64,000 nucleotides of DNA from Tissierella creatinophila DSM 6911 (GTDB lineage: Bacteria > Bacillota > Clostridia > Tissierellales > Tissierellaceae): NCBI RefSeq assembly GCF_001940565.1, contig NZ_LTDM01000001.1, positions 1 through 64,000 on the forward strand, in the 5' to 3' direction. Of this stretch, positions 27,141-35,407 are shown piece by piece. The notes below the pieces were generated by a model. The model ran no database searches and was not told where the DNA came from. It saw nothing but the letters and a program-made list of their open reading frames with translations. A program made the translations under genes and the position numbers. Every line of letters starts with the position of its first letter. The first letter of the stretch is position 1.

Positions 27141-28319
27141 ATGAGAGAATATATATATATGGATAATGCTGCTACTACACCTGTAAAAGATGAAGTTTTA
27201 GAAGAAATGATGCCTTTTTTTAAAGAAAAATATGGTAATCCTTCTAGTATATATAGTTTAGGACAAACTTCAAAAGTAGCTGTTGAGAAAGCTAGAGAAC
27301 AAGTTGCAAAATCTATAGCAGCAAAAAAGGAAGAAATATACTTTACAGCAGGGGGATCTGAATCAGATAACTGGGCTATTAAAGGGATTGCATATAAAAA
27401 CAAAAAAAAGGGTAATCATATAATAACATCTAAAATAGAGCATCATGCAGTACTTCATACATGTGAGTATTTAGAAAAAGATGGTTTTGAAGTAACTTAT
27501 TTAAATGTAGATAAAGATGGTATAGTTGATTTAGAAGAATTAAAAAACTCTATTAAAGATACAACTATCCTTATAACTATTATGACTGCAAATAATGAAA
27601 TTGGGACTATAGAACCTATTAAAGAAATAGGAGAAATTGCAAAATCAAAAGGAATTATATTTCATACAGATGCCGTTCAAGCTATGGGAAATATTAAAAT
27701 AGATGTAAATGATATGAATATAGATCTATTATCTATGTCTGCCCATAAAGTATATGGACCAAAGGGCATTGGAGCACTATATGTTAGAAAGGGAATAAAG
27801 CTTGATTCTCTAATAACTGGAGGCGGACAAGAAAGAAATAAAAGAGCTGGTACAGAAAATGTTCCTGCTATAGTAGGGATGGGAAAAGCAATAGAATTAG
27901 CATATGAAAATTTAGAAGAACATAATAATAAACTAATATCACTTAGAGATAATTTAATAAAAAAAATAGAAGATAGTATAGATGAAATAAAATTAAATGG
28001 ACATAGAACCAAAAGACTACCGGGGAATGTAAATTTCTCTTTTAAATATATCGAAGGAGAATCATTACTTCTTAGTTTAGATATGGTAGGAATTGCTGGC
28101 TCTAGTGGTTCAGCTTGTACTTCTGGTTCACTTGATCCTTCACATGTATTATTAGGTATAGGACTTGATCATGAGATTGCTCATGGTTCACTTAGACTTA
28201 GTTTAGGAGATTTTAATAACGAAGAAGAAATAAATTATGTAGTAGAAGAACTTAAAAAAATAGTACAAAAGCTTAGGATGATGTCACCGCTATATGATAA
28301 ACTTGAGGGGGAAAAATAA
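27141..28319 (+). CDS. iscS: Cysteine desulfurase (IscS/NifS class)
   Basis: This PLP enzyme removes sulfur from cysteine and delivers it as persulfide for Fe-S clusters and thio-tRNA. The 392-residue protein has the PLP lysine in SMSAHKVYGPKG (Lys203) and the persulfide cysteine in SSGSACTSGSLDPSH (Cys326) on a class I loop. ATG 27141 is six bases from AGGAGG; the ATG at 27135 touches that site. Its stop overlaps the iscU start by one base, so the two are translationally coupled. Confidence 0.95.
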   Translation: MREYIYMDNAATTPVKDEVLEEMMPFFKEKYGNPSSIYSLGQTSKVAVEKAREQVAKSIAAKKEEIYFTAGGSESDNWAIKGIAYKNKKKGNHIITSKIEHHAVLHTCEYLEKDGFEVTYLNVDKDGIVDLEELKNSIKDTTILITIMTANNEIGTIEPIKEIGEIAKSKGIIFHTDAVQAMGNIKIDVNDMNIDLLSMSAHKVYGPKGIGALYVRKGIKLDSLITGGGQERNKRAGTENVPAIVGMGKAIELAYENLEEHNNKLISLRDNLIKKIEDSIDEIKLNGHRTKRLPGNVNFSFKYIEGESLLLSLDMVGIAGSSGSACTSGSLDPSHVLLGIGLDHEIAHGSLRLSLGDFNNEEEINYVVEELKKIVQKLRMMSPLYDKLEGEK

Positions 28320-28753
28320 TGTATTCAAAAACAGTTATGGAACACTTCACAAATCCTAGAAATGTAGGAGAAATAGAAAATGCAGATGGCATTGGAGAAG
28401 TAGGAAATGTAAAATGTGGAGATATAATGCGAATGTATTTGAAGATAGAGGATAATACTATAAAAGATGTTAAGTTCAAAACCTTTGGATGTGGTTCTGC
28501 TATTGCATCATCTAGCATGGCTACAGAGCTTATAAAAGGCAAGACAATAGATGAAGCTATGAATCTTACTAATAAAGCTGTAGCTGATGCATTAGATGGG
28601 CTTCCACCTATTAAAATGCATTGTTCAGTTCTTGCTGAGCAAGCTATTAAAGCTGCATTATTAGATTATTCTAAGAAAAACAATATTCATATAGAAGGTT
28701 TAGAAGATATAAATTTTGATGATGATCTTCATGATCATGATATAGAAGAATAA
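28319..28753 (+). CDS. iscU: Fe-S cluster scaffold IscU/NifU-like
   Basis: This scaffold protein receives sulfur from the desulfurase encoded just upstream. It has 144 residues, with the three conserved cysteines at 33 (KCGD), 58 (GCGS) and 102 (HCSV) and Asp35. The C-terminus is Asp/His-rich (DDDLHDHD), which could bind metal. This is the short IscU domain, not full NifU. The mnmA/trmU gene that often follows in Firmicutes is absent here. Confidence 0.93.
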   Translation: MYSKTVMEHFTNPRNVGEIENADGIGEVGNVKCGDIMRMYLKIEDNTIKDVKFKTFGCGSAIASSSMATELIKGKTIDEAMNLTNKAVADALDGLPPIKMHCSVLAEQAIKAALLDYSKKNNIHIEGLEDINFDDDLHDHDIEE

Positions 28754-28756
28754 ATT

Positions 28757-28787
28757 ATAATTAGGCAACTATTTGTTGCCTAATTAT
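28757..28787 (+). terminator. Hairpin after iscU
   Basis: A perfect 13-bp stem joins 28757-28769 to 28775-28787, core GGCAAC/GTTGCC. No T-run follows, so it may be a partial terminator or mRNA-stability element between iscU and the permease. Confidence 0.55.
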
Positions 28788-28803
28788 ATATGGGAGTGAG
28801 ATT

Positions 28804-30003
28804 ATGATTGGGCAAGGATCTCCAGATATTTTTATAAAAGCTATTGGTATATTATCTATTACTTTAACATTTTTAGTTATTTATTATCTTATAAATATAG
28901 GAAATAGATTTGTTGAAAATAGTAAAAAGATAAATATACAAAATAAATGGATAATTATAACATTCTTAGCTTTAATATTTGCTTATTTTTTATATGTATT
29001 CTTAAAGCGAAACCCATTTTTATATGATATATTTATTACTACAATAATATCTATTATACTTGCTTATACATTAAATCCATTAATAAACAAATTAGAAAAA
29101 CGAGGAATAAATAGATTAGAAGGAGTTCTTATACTCTATATCTCTATACTTGGAATATTCTTCATTTTAGCATTTTTGATAATACCAAAGTCTGGAAGAG
29201 AGATAAAAAGGTTAGTTACAGACCTTCCTATGTATTTTGATAGGCTATCAGATTTAGTAGATAAAATGTATACTAAATACTATTCTATACTTGGCGGGTT
29301 ACCTCCTATGTTTAAAGATGTAGAAAAAGTAGTTATGGAAAACATAATAAAGATTGAAAATGTTTTTGTAAACGGATTAAAAAACTTTGTAGGTGCTATA
29401 ATAGGTATGACATCTAAAATAATAAATATTATATTAACTCCTATTTTAACGCTATATTTTTTAGTAGATAAAGATTACTTTGTTAAAAAAATAAAGGGAT
29501 GGATTCCTAAAAAACATAAAAAAGATATTATATATTTAGCTACTACAATAGATAATTCTCTTTCAAAATTTATTAAAGGGCGACTCTTAATGTCTTTATA
29601 CGTTGGTATATTTACTAGTATAATATTATTTATATTGGGTGTTGATTTTGCATTTGTTATAGGGCTTGTCACAGGAATCTTTGATATTGTGCCATATATT
29701 GGACCTCTAATGGGTTTTATACCTGCTCTATTTTTTGGTTTTGTAGAAAGTCCAATAAAGGCTATATGGGTAAGCATATTATTCGTAGTAATTCAATGGG
29801 GAGAAAACAATATTTTGGCTCCCAAAATAATAGGAGAAAATATGGGTATACATCCACTTGTAATACTATTATCTATAATAATAGGTGGAGGAATATTTGG
29901 GGTATTTGGTATGATAATTTCAGTTCCCCTTGTGGCAGTTTTGAAGATAATATATGAGTTTATAAAGGAGAAAAGACTGATTTATAAAGATAGAAAGAAT
30001 TGA
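28804..30003 (+). CDS. AI-2E family transporter (YrrI-like permease)
   Basis: This is a 399-residue integral membrane protein with about eight membrane segments. The family features are TLNPLINKLEKRGINR near residues 94-109, a central amphipathic region, LYFLVDKDYFVKKIKGWIP, and the C-terminal GGGIFGVFGMIISVPLVAVLK. Members export small molecules or exchange ions; the substrate cannot be read from sequence. In B. subtilis a related gene (yrrI) also lies upstream of alaS. A perfect promoter overlaps its stop codon. Confidence 0.88.
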   Translation: MIGQGSPDIFIKAIGILSITLTFLVIYYLINIGNRFVENSKKINIQNKWIIITFLALIFAYFLYVFLKRNPFLYDIFITTIISIILAYTLNPLINKLEKRGINRLEGVLILYISILGIFFILAFLIIPKSGREIKRLVTDLPMYFDRLSDLVDKMYTKYYSILGGLPPMFKDVEKVVMENIIKIENVFVNGLKNFVGAIIGMTSKIINIILTPILTLYFLVDKDYFVKKIKGWIPKKHKKDIIYLATTIDNSLSKFIKGRLLMSLYVGIFTSIILFILGVDFAFVIGLVTGIFDIVPYIGPLMGFIPALFFGFVESPIKAIWVSILFVVIQWGENNILAPKIIGENMGIHPLVILLSIIIGGGIFGVFGMIISVPLVAVLKIIYEFIKEKRLIYKDRKN

Positions 30004-30028
30004 CAAAAGCTTTAGATTAAATTATAAT
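30000..30028 (+). promoter_or_regulatory. Perfect consensus sigma-A promoter before alaS
   Basis: TTGACA (30000-30005), a 17-bp spacer, and TATAAT (30023-30028) match consensus at every base. The -35 box overlaps the TGA stop of the permease gene. Transcription should start near 30035, only about six bases before a strong terminator hairpin. Confidence 0.9.
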
Positions 30029-30040
30029 CCAAATAGGTAT

Positions 30041-30075
30041 AAAAATCTCCTCCCAAAATAGGAGGAGATTTTTTT
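30041..30075 (+). terminator. Terminator directly behind the alaS promoter
   Basis: A 13-bp perfect stem joins 30041-30053 to 30061-30073 (ATCTCCTCC/GGAGGAGAT), loop CAAAATA, with a T-run to 30075. It can end the permease transcript, but it also lies at the very start of any RNA made from the promoter at 30000-30028. Confidence 0.92.
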
Positions 30076-30106
30076 ATAATTAATCGAACGAAAAAGAGGT
30101 GTAAAT

Positions 30107-32740
30107 ATGAAAAAAATAGGACTACATGAGATTAGAAGAGAATTTTTAGATTACTTCGAGGAAAAAGGACATTTAGTTGTACCTAGTTTCTCTTTAATAC
30201 CAAAAAATGATAAATCCTTATTACTTATAGGTGCTGGTATGGCTCCTATGAAAAAATATTTTACTGGAGAGTTAAATCCTCCAAGAAGAAGAATGGCTAC
30301 CTGTCAAAAATGTATTAGAACTGGGGACATTGAAAATGTAGGTAAAACAGATAGACACGCAACATTTTTTGAAATGTTAGGAAATTTTTCTTTTGGAGAT
30401 TATTTTAAAAAAGAAGCTATAGAATGGGCTTGGGAGTTTTTAACAGAAAGACTTGAAATAGAGCCAAAAGCTCTTTGGGCATCTGTATATTTTGAAGACA
30501 CTGAAGCTGCCAGGATATGGAATGAAGATATAGGGCTTCCTATGGAAAAAATAGTTCCACTTGGAAAAGAAGATAATTTTTGGGAGCTTGAGATTGGACC
30601 TTCAGGACCTTGTTCAGAAATATATATAGATAGAGGAGAAGCATATGGTTGTGGTTCTAAAGACTGCAAGCCAGGATGCGAATGTGATAGATTTATTGAG
30701 GTATGGAACTTAGTGTTTACTCAATTTGATAAAGATGAGAAAGGAGTATATCATCCTTTAGCACATCCAAATATAGATACAGGTATGGGTCTTGAAAGAA
30801 TTGCAGCCGTTATGGAAAATGCAAACAATATATTTGAAATAAAAGAAATAAAAAAGATTATAAATAAAATTGAAGATGTAAGTGATTATAAATATGGAAG
30901 TGATAAAGCTAAAGATGTATCTATAAGAGTAATTACAGATCATATTAGGGCGATGACTTTCTTAGTAGGCGATGGTGTGCTTCCTAGTAACGAAGGTCGT
31001 GGATATGTCCTTCGTAGGCTTATAAGACGAGCTAGTAGACATGGAAAGCTTTTAAGAATAGATGGAACATTTTTAACAGACATAGTAGGAGAATTTATAA
31101 ATTCTTGGATGGTAGAGTATAAAGAAATAAAATTAAGAGAAGACCATATTAAAAAGATTATAAAAGCTGAAGAAGATAAATTTCAAGAAACTATAGACTC
31201 CGGTATGCAAATTTTAGAAGTCTATATTAAAGATATGGAAATAAACAAAGAAACTATGCTCTCTGGAGAACGTGTTTTTAAACTTTATGATACTTATGGA
31301 TTCCCTTTAGACTTGACTTTAGAGATATTAGAAGAAAAGTCATTAAAAGCAGATGAAAGAGAATTCAATATCCAAATGGAAAATCAAAGAAAGAGAGCTA
31401 GGACTGCTAGAGATGAAGGTGATAGTGGATGGGGAGCAAGCATAGACCTTGAACTATTTAAAAAACTTAACTCTATATTTAAGGGATATGAAACTACAAA
31501 GACCAAGTCCAAAGTTATATCTTTAGTGAGCAAGGAAAAGGGTGTAAACTCTATGAGTGAAGGTGAAGAAGGAATGCTTGTGTTAGATGAAACTCCTTTT
31601 TATGCTGAATCTGGTGGTCAAGTAGGAGATAGTGGACTAATTAAAAATGATAGTTTTGAAGTAGAAGTAATAGATACAAAACACAATAAAGATGGACTTA
31701 TTATTCATATGATTAAGGTAATGGAAGGAACTATAAATTTAAATGATGAAGTTGTTGCAATGGTAGATATTTCAAGAAGAGATTCTATAAGAAGAAATCA
31801 CTCTGCTACACATCTTCTTCATAAAGCACTAAGAGAAGTATTAGGTGAACATGTAAATCAAGCAGGTTCAATAGTTCTTCCAAATAGACTTAGATTTGAC
31901 TATACTCATTTTGAAAGTCCAACTGTGGAACAATTAAATCTTATAGAACAAATAGTAAATAGAGAGATTTATAATGGTTTAGAAGTTACTACAACTGAGG
32001 CTTCTTTAGAAGAAGCTCAAAAACAAGGAGTAGTAGGATTATTTGAAGAAAAATATGGAGAAATTGTAAGAATAATAAGGATGGGAGACTTTTCTCAAGA
32101 ACTTTGTGGAGGAACCCACGTTATAAACACATCTAACATAGGAATGTTTAAAATAATCTCAGAAGGTGGTATAGCATCAGGAGTTCGAAGAATAGAAGCT
32201 ATAACAGGTCTTTCAGTATATGAGTATTTAAATGAAAAAGAAGAACAGATAGAAACTTTAAGTGAAATTTTAAAAACGAATAAGATCGATTTAATAGATA
32301 AAACAGAAAATCTTGTAAGTGAACTAAAGGCTCAAGAAAAAGAAGTTAGTGAATTAAAGAAAAAGCTTTCTGGAGATCTTTCTAAGGAAGTTTTAGAAAC
32401 TTTAGTTAAAGTAGGAGATACCTCTCTTGTAACTTATAGAGTTGATAATATGGATATAGATGATCTTAGAACTTTAGGAGATAAAATAAAAGATAAACTA
32501 GATTCTGGAGTTATAGTACTTGCATCTGTAGTAGATGAAAAAATAATATTTTTAGTTATGGTAACTAAAGATTTAAATTCTAAAGGGATTTTAGCTGGAA
32601 ACATTGTAAAAGAAGTTGCTAAAATAACCGGAGGAAATGGTGGAGGAAGACCTAATATAGCTCAAGCGGGGGGAAGGGATGTTTCTAAATTAGAAGAAGC
32701 ATTTTCAAAAGTTGTAGATTTAATTTCAGATTTTAAATAG
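30107..32740 (+). CDS. alaS: Alanyl-tRNA synthetase
   Basis: This is a class II synthetase for tRNA-Ala with its own editing domain, 877 residues, full length. The N-terminus carries the motif 1-2 region (MATCQKCIRTGDIENVGKT, HATFFEMLGNFSFGDYF). The editing zinc site is HSATH (residues 565-569) with CGGTH (667-671). A C-terminal oligomerisation domain ends in GGGRPNIAQAGG. An insert with CGSKDCKPGCECD near residues 184-196 adds four cysteines. The ribosome site is AAGAGGTG. No T-box precedes it. Confidence 0.97.
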   Translation: MKKIGLHEIRREFLDYFEEKGHLVVPSFSLIPKNDKSLLLIGAGMAPMKKYFTGELNPPRRRMATCQKCIRTGDIENVGKTDRHATFFEMLGNFSFGDYFKKEAIEWAWEFLTERLEIEPKALWASVYFEDTEAARIWNEDIGLPMEKIVPLGKEDNFWELEIGPSGPCSEIYIDRGEAYGCGSKDCKPGCECDRFIEVWNLVFTQFDKDEKGVYHPLAHPNIDTGMGLERIAAVMENANNIFEIKEIKKIINKIEDVSDYKYGSDKAKDVSIRVITDHIRAMTFLVGDGVLPSNEGRGYVLRRLIRRASRHGKLLRIDGTFLTDIVGEFINSWMVEYKEIKLREDHIKKIIKAEEDKFQETIDSGMQILEVYIKDMEINKETMLSGERVFKLYDTYGFPLDLTLEILEEKSLKADEREFNIQMENQRKRARTARDEGDSGWGASIDLELFKKLNSIFKGYETTKTKSKVISLVSKEKGVNSMSEGEEGMLVLDETPFYAESGGQVGDSGLIKNDSFEVEVIDTKHNKDGLIIHMIKVMEGTINLNDEVVAMVDISRRDSIRRNHSATHLLHKALREVLGEHVNQAGSIVLPNRLRFDYTHFESPTVEQLNLIEQIVNREIYNGLEVTTTEASLEEAQKQGVVGLFEEKYGEIVRIIRMGDFSQELCGGTHVINTSNIGMFKIISEGGIASGVRRIEAITGLSVYEYLNEKEEQIETLSEILKTNKIDLIDKTENLVSELKAQEKEVSELKKKLSGDLSKEVLETLVKVGDTSLVTYRVDNMDIDDLRTLGDKIKDKLDSGVIVLASVVDEKIIFLVMVTKDLNSKGILAGNIVKEVAKITGGNGGGRPNIAQAGGRDVSKLEEAFSKVVDLISDFK

Positions 32741-32772
32741 ATAAAATGGAAGATTTATGAAATTAATAAAGC

Positions 32773-32795
32773 TTTTCTTATTTAAAATAAGAAAA
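32773..32795. repeat. Palindrome upstream of ireB
   Basis: TTTTCTTATTT (32773-32783) and AAATAAGAAAA (32785-32795) are exact complements with one base between. The dyad fills the -35 region of the ireB promoter and lacks a downstream T-run on the + strand, so it is more likely an operator or chance AT palindrome than an alaS terminator. Confidence 0.4.
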
Positions 32796-32798
32796 TTA

Positions 32799-32807
32799 TG
32801 GTATAAT
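32799..32807 (+). promoter_or_regulatory. Extended -10 promoter of ireB
   Basis: TGG-TATAAT at 32799-32807, the same extended -10 form seen before the threonine dehydrogenase and queT genes. There is no clear -35. It lies 22 bases before the gene start. Confidence 0.6.
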
Positions 32808-32829
32808 AAAGATAATGGAGGTACTCAAA

Positions 32830-33090
32830 ATGGATAATTATAGAAACGAGACAATGAAATTTGAAGTGCCAAAGGAAAATATGACCGAACCAAAAGAAAT
32901 ACTTTTATATGTGTATAAGGCATTAAAAGAAAAAGAATATGAACCAGTAAATCAAATAATAGGATATATATTATCTGGAGATCCAACTTATATAACAAGT
33001 CATAAGGACGCTAGATCTATTATTAAAAAGATAGAAAGAGATGAAATACTAGAAGAAATTCTAAGAGAATATTTAAAACACAATATTTAA
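32830..33090 (+). CDS. ireB: IreB/ReoM-family regulatory phosphoprotein (DUF965)
   Basis: This 86-residue protein has the family core [42 protein letters not shown]. IreB/ReoM is a target of PASTA-domain Ser/Thr kinases and regulates MurA turnover; the phosphorylated Thr lies in the N-terminal segment (here NETMKFEV). That fits with murA in the same window. ATG 32830 is used; the in-frame ATG at 32815 overlaps the GGAGG site. alaS-ireB-ruvX-DUF1292 is a conserved order, interrupted here by one gene. Confidence 0.93.
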   Translation: MDNYRNETMKFEVPKENMTEPKEILLYVYKALKEKEYEPVNQIIGYILSGDPTYITSHKDARSIIKKIERDEILEEILREYLKHNI

Positions 33091-33130
33091 CTTATAGAAT
33101 GGATCATAGATCCATTCTATAAGATTTTTA
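33091..33130 (+). terminator. Terminator after ireB
   Basis: A perfect 15-bp stem joins 33091-33105 to 33109-33123 with a three-base loop, followed by ATTTTTA. It separates ireB from the aldo/keto reductase gene. Confidence 0.9.
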
Positions 33131-33151
33131 TAAAGCATGGGAAGTGTAGTA

Positions 33152-34099
33152 ATGAAAAAAGTATTATTAGGAGATACTAATATTGAAGTATCTAGACTTT
33201 GCTTTGGTTCTTTAACTATGACTCCTTTTCAAGCAAATCTATCTGTAAAAGATGGAGCATACTTAATAGAATATGCTTTTGAAAGAGGAATAAACTTTTT
33301 AGATACTGCGGAGATATATGAAAACTATCATTATATAAAAGAAGCTTTAAAGGGGATAAAAAGAGAAGAGTATGTTATAGCTACAAAGAGCTATGCATAT
33401 ACAAAAGAAATGGCTAAGGCGAGTTTAGATTTGGCTTTAAAGAAAATTGGAACGGATTATATAGACATATTTTTACTTCATGAACAGGAAAGTATATATA
33501 CTGTAAAAGGTCATTTTGAAGCTATAGAATATTTCTTAAAAGCTAAAGAAATGGGACTTATTAGAGCATTTGGTATATCAACACATAATATAGCGGGAGC
33601 AGAGGCAGCAAGAAAAATAAAAGAAATAGAAATAATTCACCCAATAGTAAACAAACAAGGATTAGGAATTCAAGACGGAAATATAGATGGTATGTTAAAA
33701 GAATTAAAACAAATACATGCTTTAGGTAAAGGCATATATGGTATGAAACCTTTAGGTGGAGGACATTTAATAAAGAACATAGAAGAATCCTTTAATTTTG
33801 TAAAAAAGATTCCTTTTATAGATTCTATAGCTATAGGAATGCAATCTACTAAGGAAATAGATGCAAATATAAGTTTAATAGAAAAAGGATATATCCCTCA
33901 AAGTTTAAAAGAACAAATAGATAAGAAAAAAAGAAAACTTATAGTAGCTGATTATTGTATAGCATGCGAAAATTGTGTAAAAAGATGCAAACAAAATGGA
34001 ATAAATATAATAGATAAAATAGCTGTGCCCAATGAAAAATGTATACTTTGTGGGTATTGTGCCACTGTATGTCCAGAATTTTGTATAAAAGTAATTTAA
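33152..34099 (+). CDS. Aldo/keto reductase with C-terminal 2[4Fe-4S] ferredoxin domain
   Basis: This is a 315-residue fusion. Residues 1-260 form an aldo/keto reductase barrel with FLDTAEIYENYH (catalytic Asp/Tyr), VIATKSYAY (Lys) and IFLLHEQ (His). The last 50 residues carry two cysteine sets, CIACENCVKRC and CILCGYCATVC, each able to bind a [4Fe-4S] cluster. Such proteins are common in anaerobes and probably pass electrons from ferredoxin to a carbonyl; the substrate is unknown. ATG 33152 follows GGGAAGTG weakly; ATG 33137 is an alternative. It is inserted between ireB and ruvX. Confidence 0.9.
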   Translation: MKKVLLGDTNIEVSRLCFGSLTMTPFQANLSVKDGAYLIEYAFERGINFLDTAEIYENYHYIKEALKGIKREEYVIATKSYAYTKEMAKASLDLALKKIGTDYIDIFLLHEQESIYTVKGHFEAIEYFLKAKEMGLIRAFGISTHNIAGAEAARKIKEIEIIHPIVNKQGLGIQDGNIDGMLKELKQIHALGKGIYGMKPLGGGHLIKNIEESFNFVKKIPFIDSIAIGMQSTKEIDANISLIEKGYIPQSLKEQIDKKKRKLIVADYCIACENCVKRCKQNGINIIDKIAVPNEKCILCGYCATVCPEFCIKVI

Positions 34100-34112
34100 A
34101 TGGGGAGTATTA

Positions 34113-34535
34113 ATGGAAAGAATTTTAGGATTAGATGTAGGAGATAAATATATCGGTGTGGCAGTAAGTGATTTACTACAATTAACAGCTCAAGGTGTAA
34201 AAACTATAAAAAGAGTTGGTAAAAAGAAAGACTTTGTAGAGTTAAAAGATGTAATAGATGAATATAATATAAAAACAATAGTATTAGGACTTCCTAAGAA
34301 TATGAATGGAACCATAGGTCCTCAAAGTGAAAAGGTATTAAAATTTGGAGAGAAAATAAAAAATAAATTTAACATAGATGTAATATATATAGATGAAAGA
34401 ATGACTACTATGTCTGCAGAACGTATTTTAATAGAGGGAAATATAAGACGTGAAAATAGAAAACAGTATATAGATAAAATTGCAGCAAGTTTTATTTTAC
34501 AATCTTATTTAGACAGTGTAAAAAGGGGGAATTAA
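34113..34535 (+). CDS. ruvX: Putative pre-16S rRNA nuclease / Holliday junction resolvase-like YqgF
   Basis: This is an RNase H-fold protein of 140 residues with the catalytic-site segments RILGLDVGDKYIGVAVSD (residues 3-20), IVLGLPKNMNG, and YIDERMTTMSAERIL. E. coli YqgF processes the pre-16S rRNA 5' end; a Holliday junction role was predicted from the fold. The ribosome site GGGGAG precedes the ATG. It is followed immediately by DUF1292, a fixed pair in Firmicutes. Confidence 0.95.
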   Translation: MERILGLDVGDKYIGVAVSDLLQLTAQGVKTIKRVGKKKDFVELKDVIDEYNIKTIVLGLPKNMNGTIGPQSEKVLKFGEKIKNKFNIDVIYIDERMTTMSAERILIEGNIRRENRKQYIDKIAASFILQSYLDSVKRGN

Positions 34536-34537
34536 AA

Positions 34538-34786
34538 GTGATGCAAAGACATTTATTTTATGATGAGCTTGGAAATGGGATAGAGTTTTTAATAAAAGCT
34601 AAGTTTACTTTAGATGATATAGACTATGTTGCTATGTTACCTGCTGATGATATCGAATCTGACACATATATTTTAAGAATTGATTTTGATGAAAATGGAG
34701 ATGAAATATTAGTTGGAATAGATGATGAAGAATTAAAAGAAGCTGAAGAAGTGTATGAAGAATTATTAAAGGAAAATTTACAATAA
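34538..34786 (+). CDS. DUF1292 family protein
   Basis: This is an 82-residue acidic protein with the family pattern FLIKAKFTLDDIDYVAMLPAD and YILRIDFDENGDEILVGIDDEEL. The function is unknown; the gene travels with ruvX (yrzB in B. subtilis). The start is GTG 34538 or ATG 34541, both served by AAAAGGGGGA. Confidence 0.9.
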   Translation: MMQRHLFYDELGNGIEFLIKAKFTLDDIDYVAMLPADDIESDTYILRIDFDENGDEILVGIDDEELKEAEEVYEELLKENLQ

Positions 34787-34823
34787 TATAAATATATTTT
34801 TAACTGATAAGCAGGTGAGAAAC

Positions 34824-35264
34824 ATGCAAATAAATATTGATGAATATAAAGAAATATTAAAAACAAAAGGTTATAAATTAACTAATCAAAGAAAAGCAAT
34901 TTTAAATACAATAATAGAAAATGTTCATGAACATTTGAGTTGTGAAGAAATCTTTAATCTTGTATCAGTAGATTATCCTGAAATAGGAATTGCTACTATA
35001 TACAGAACCATACAACTATTTGAAAATCTAAATATAGTTGTAAAGGTTAATTTTGATGATGGATTTAGTAGATACGAGATAAAGGAAAATACTAATGATC
35101 ATCACCACCACCATTTAATATGCTTAAAATGTGGAAATATTTTAGAAGTAGAATTAGATCTTTTAGAATCATTAGAAAACACTATAGAAAGTCAAGAGGC
35201 TTTTTATATAACTGATCACAATGTAAAATTTTATGGATATTGTAAAGATTGTAAAGATTTATAA
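34824..35264 (+). CDS. Fur-family transcriptional regulator
   Basis: This is a 146-residue metal-dependent repressor. The N-terminal winged helix contains GYKLTNQRKAIL and GIATIYRTIQLFENLNIV. The dimerisation domain contains a run of five histidines followed by LICLKCGNILEVE, then GYCKDCKDL, giving the CxxC pairs of the structural zinc site. Whether it is Fur, PerR or Zur cannot be settled from sequence alone. ATG 34824 follows AGGTGAG; an in-frame GTG at 34815 lies within that site. Confidence 0.93.
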   Translation: MQINIDEYKEILKTKGYKLTNQRKAILNTIIENVHEHLSCEEIFNLVSVDYPEIGIATIYRTIQLFENLNIVVKVNFDDGFSRYEIKENTNDHHHHHLICLKCGNILEVELDLLESLENTIESQEAFYITDHNVKFYGYCKDCKDL

Positions 35265-35407
35265 AAAGATATATTAAATTAATTTTTCTAATATAAAGTT
35301 CTTACTTATCCAACAACTATACAAGTTTAAGATATAAGATGAATTTATTATAAACAATAAATATAGATTTTAAATAAAGGACTTTAAAAAAAACAAGGAG
35401 TGATAAA

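Noticed and set aside
32773-32795. Intrinsic terminator for alaS
   Set aside because: The palindrome has no T-run on the + strand and coincides with the ireB promoter region.
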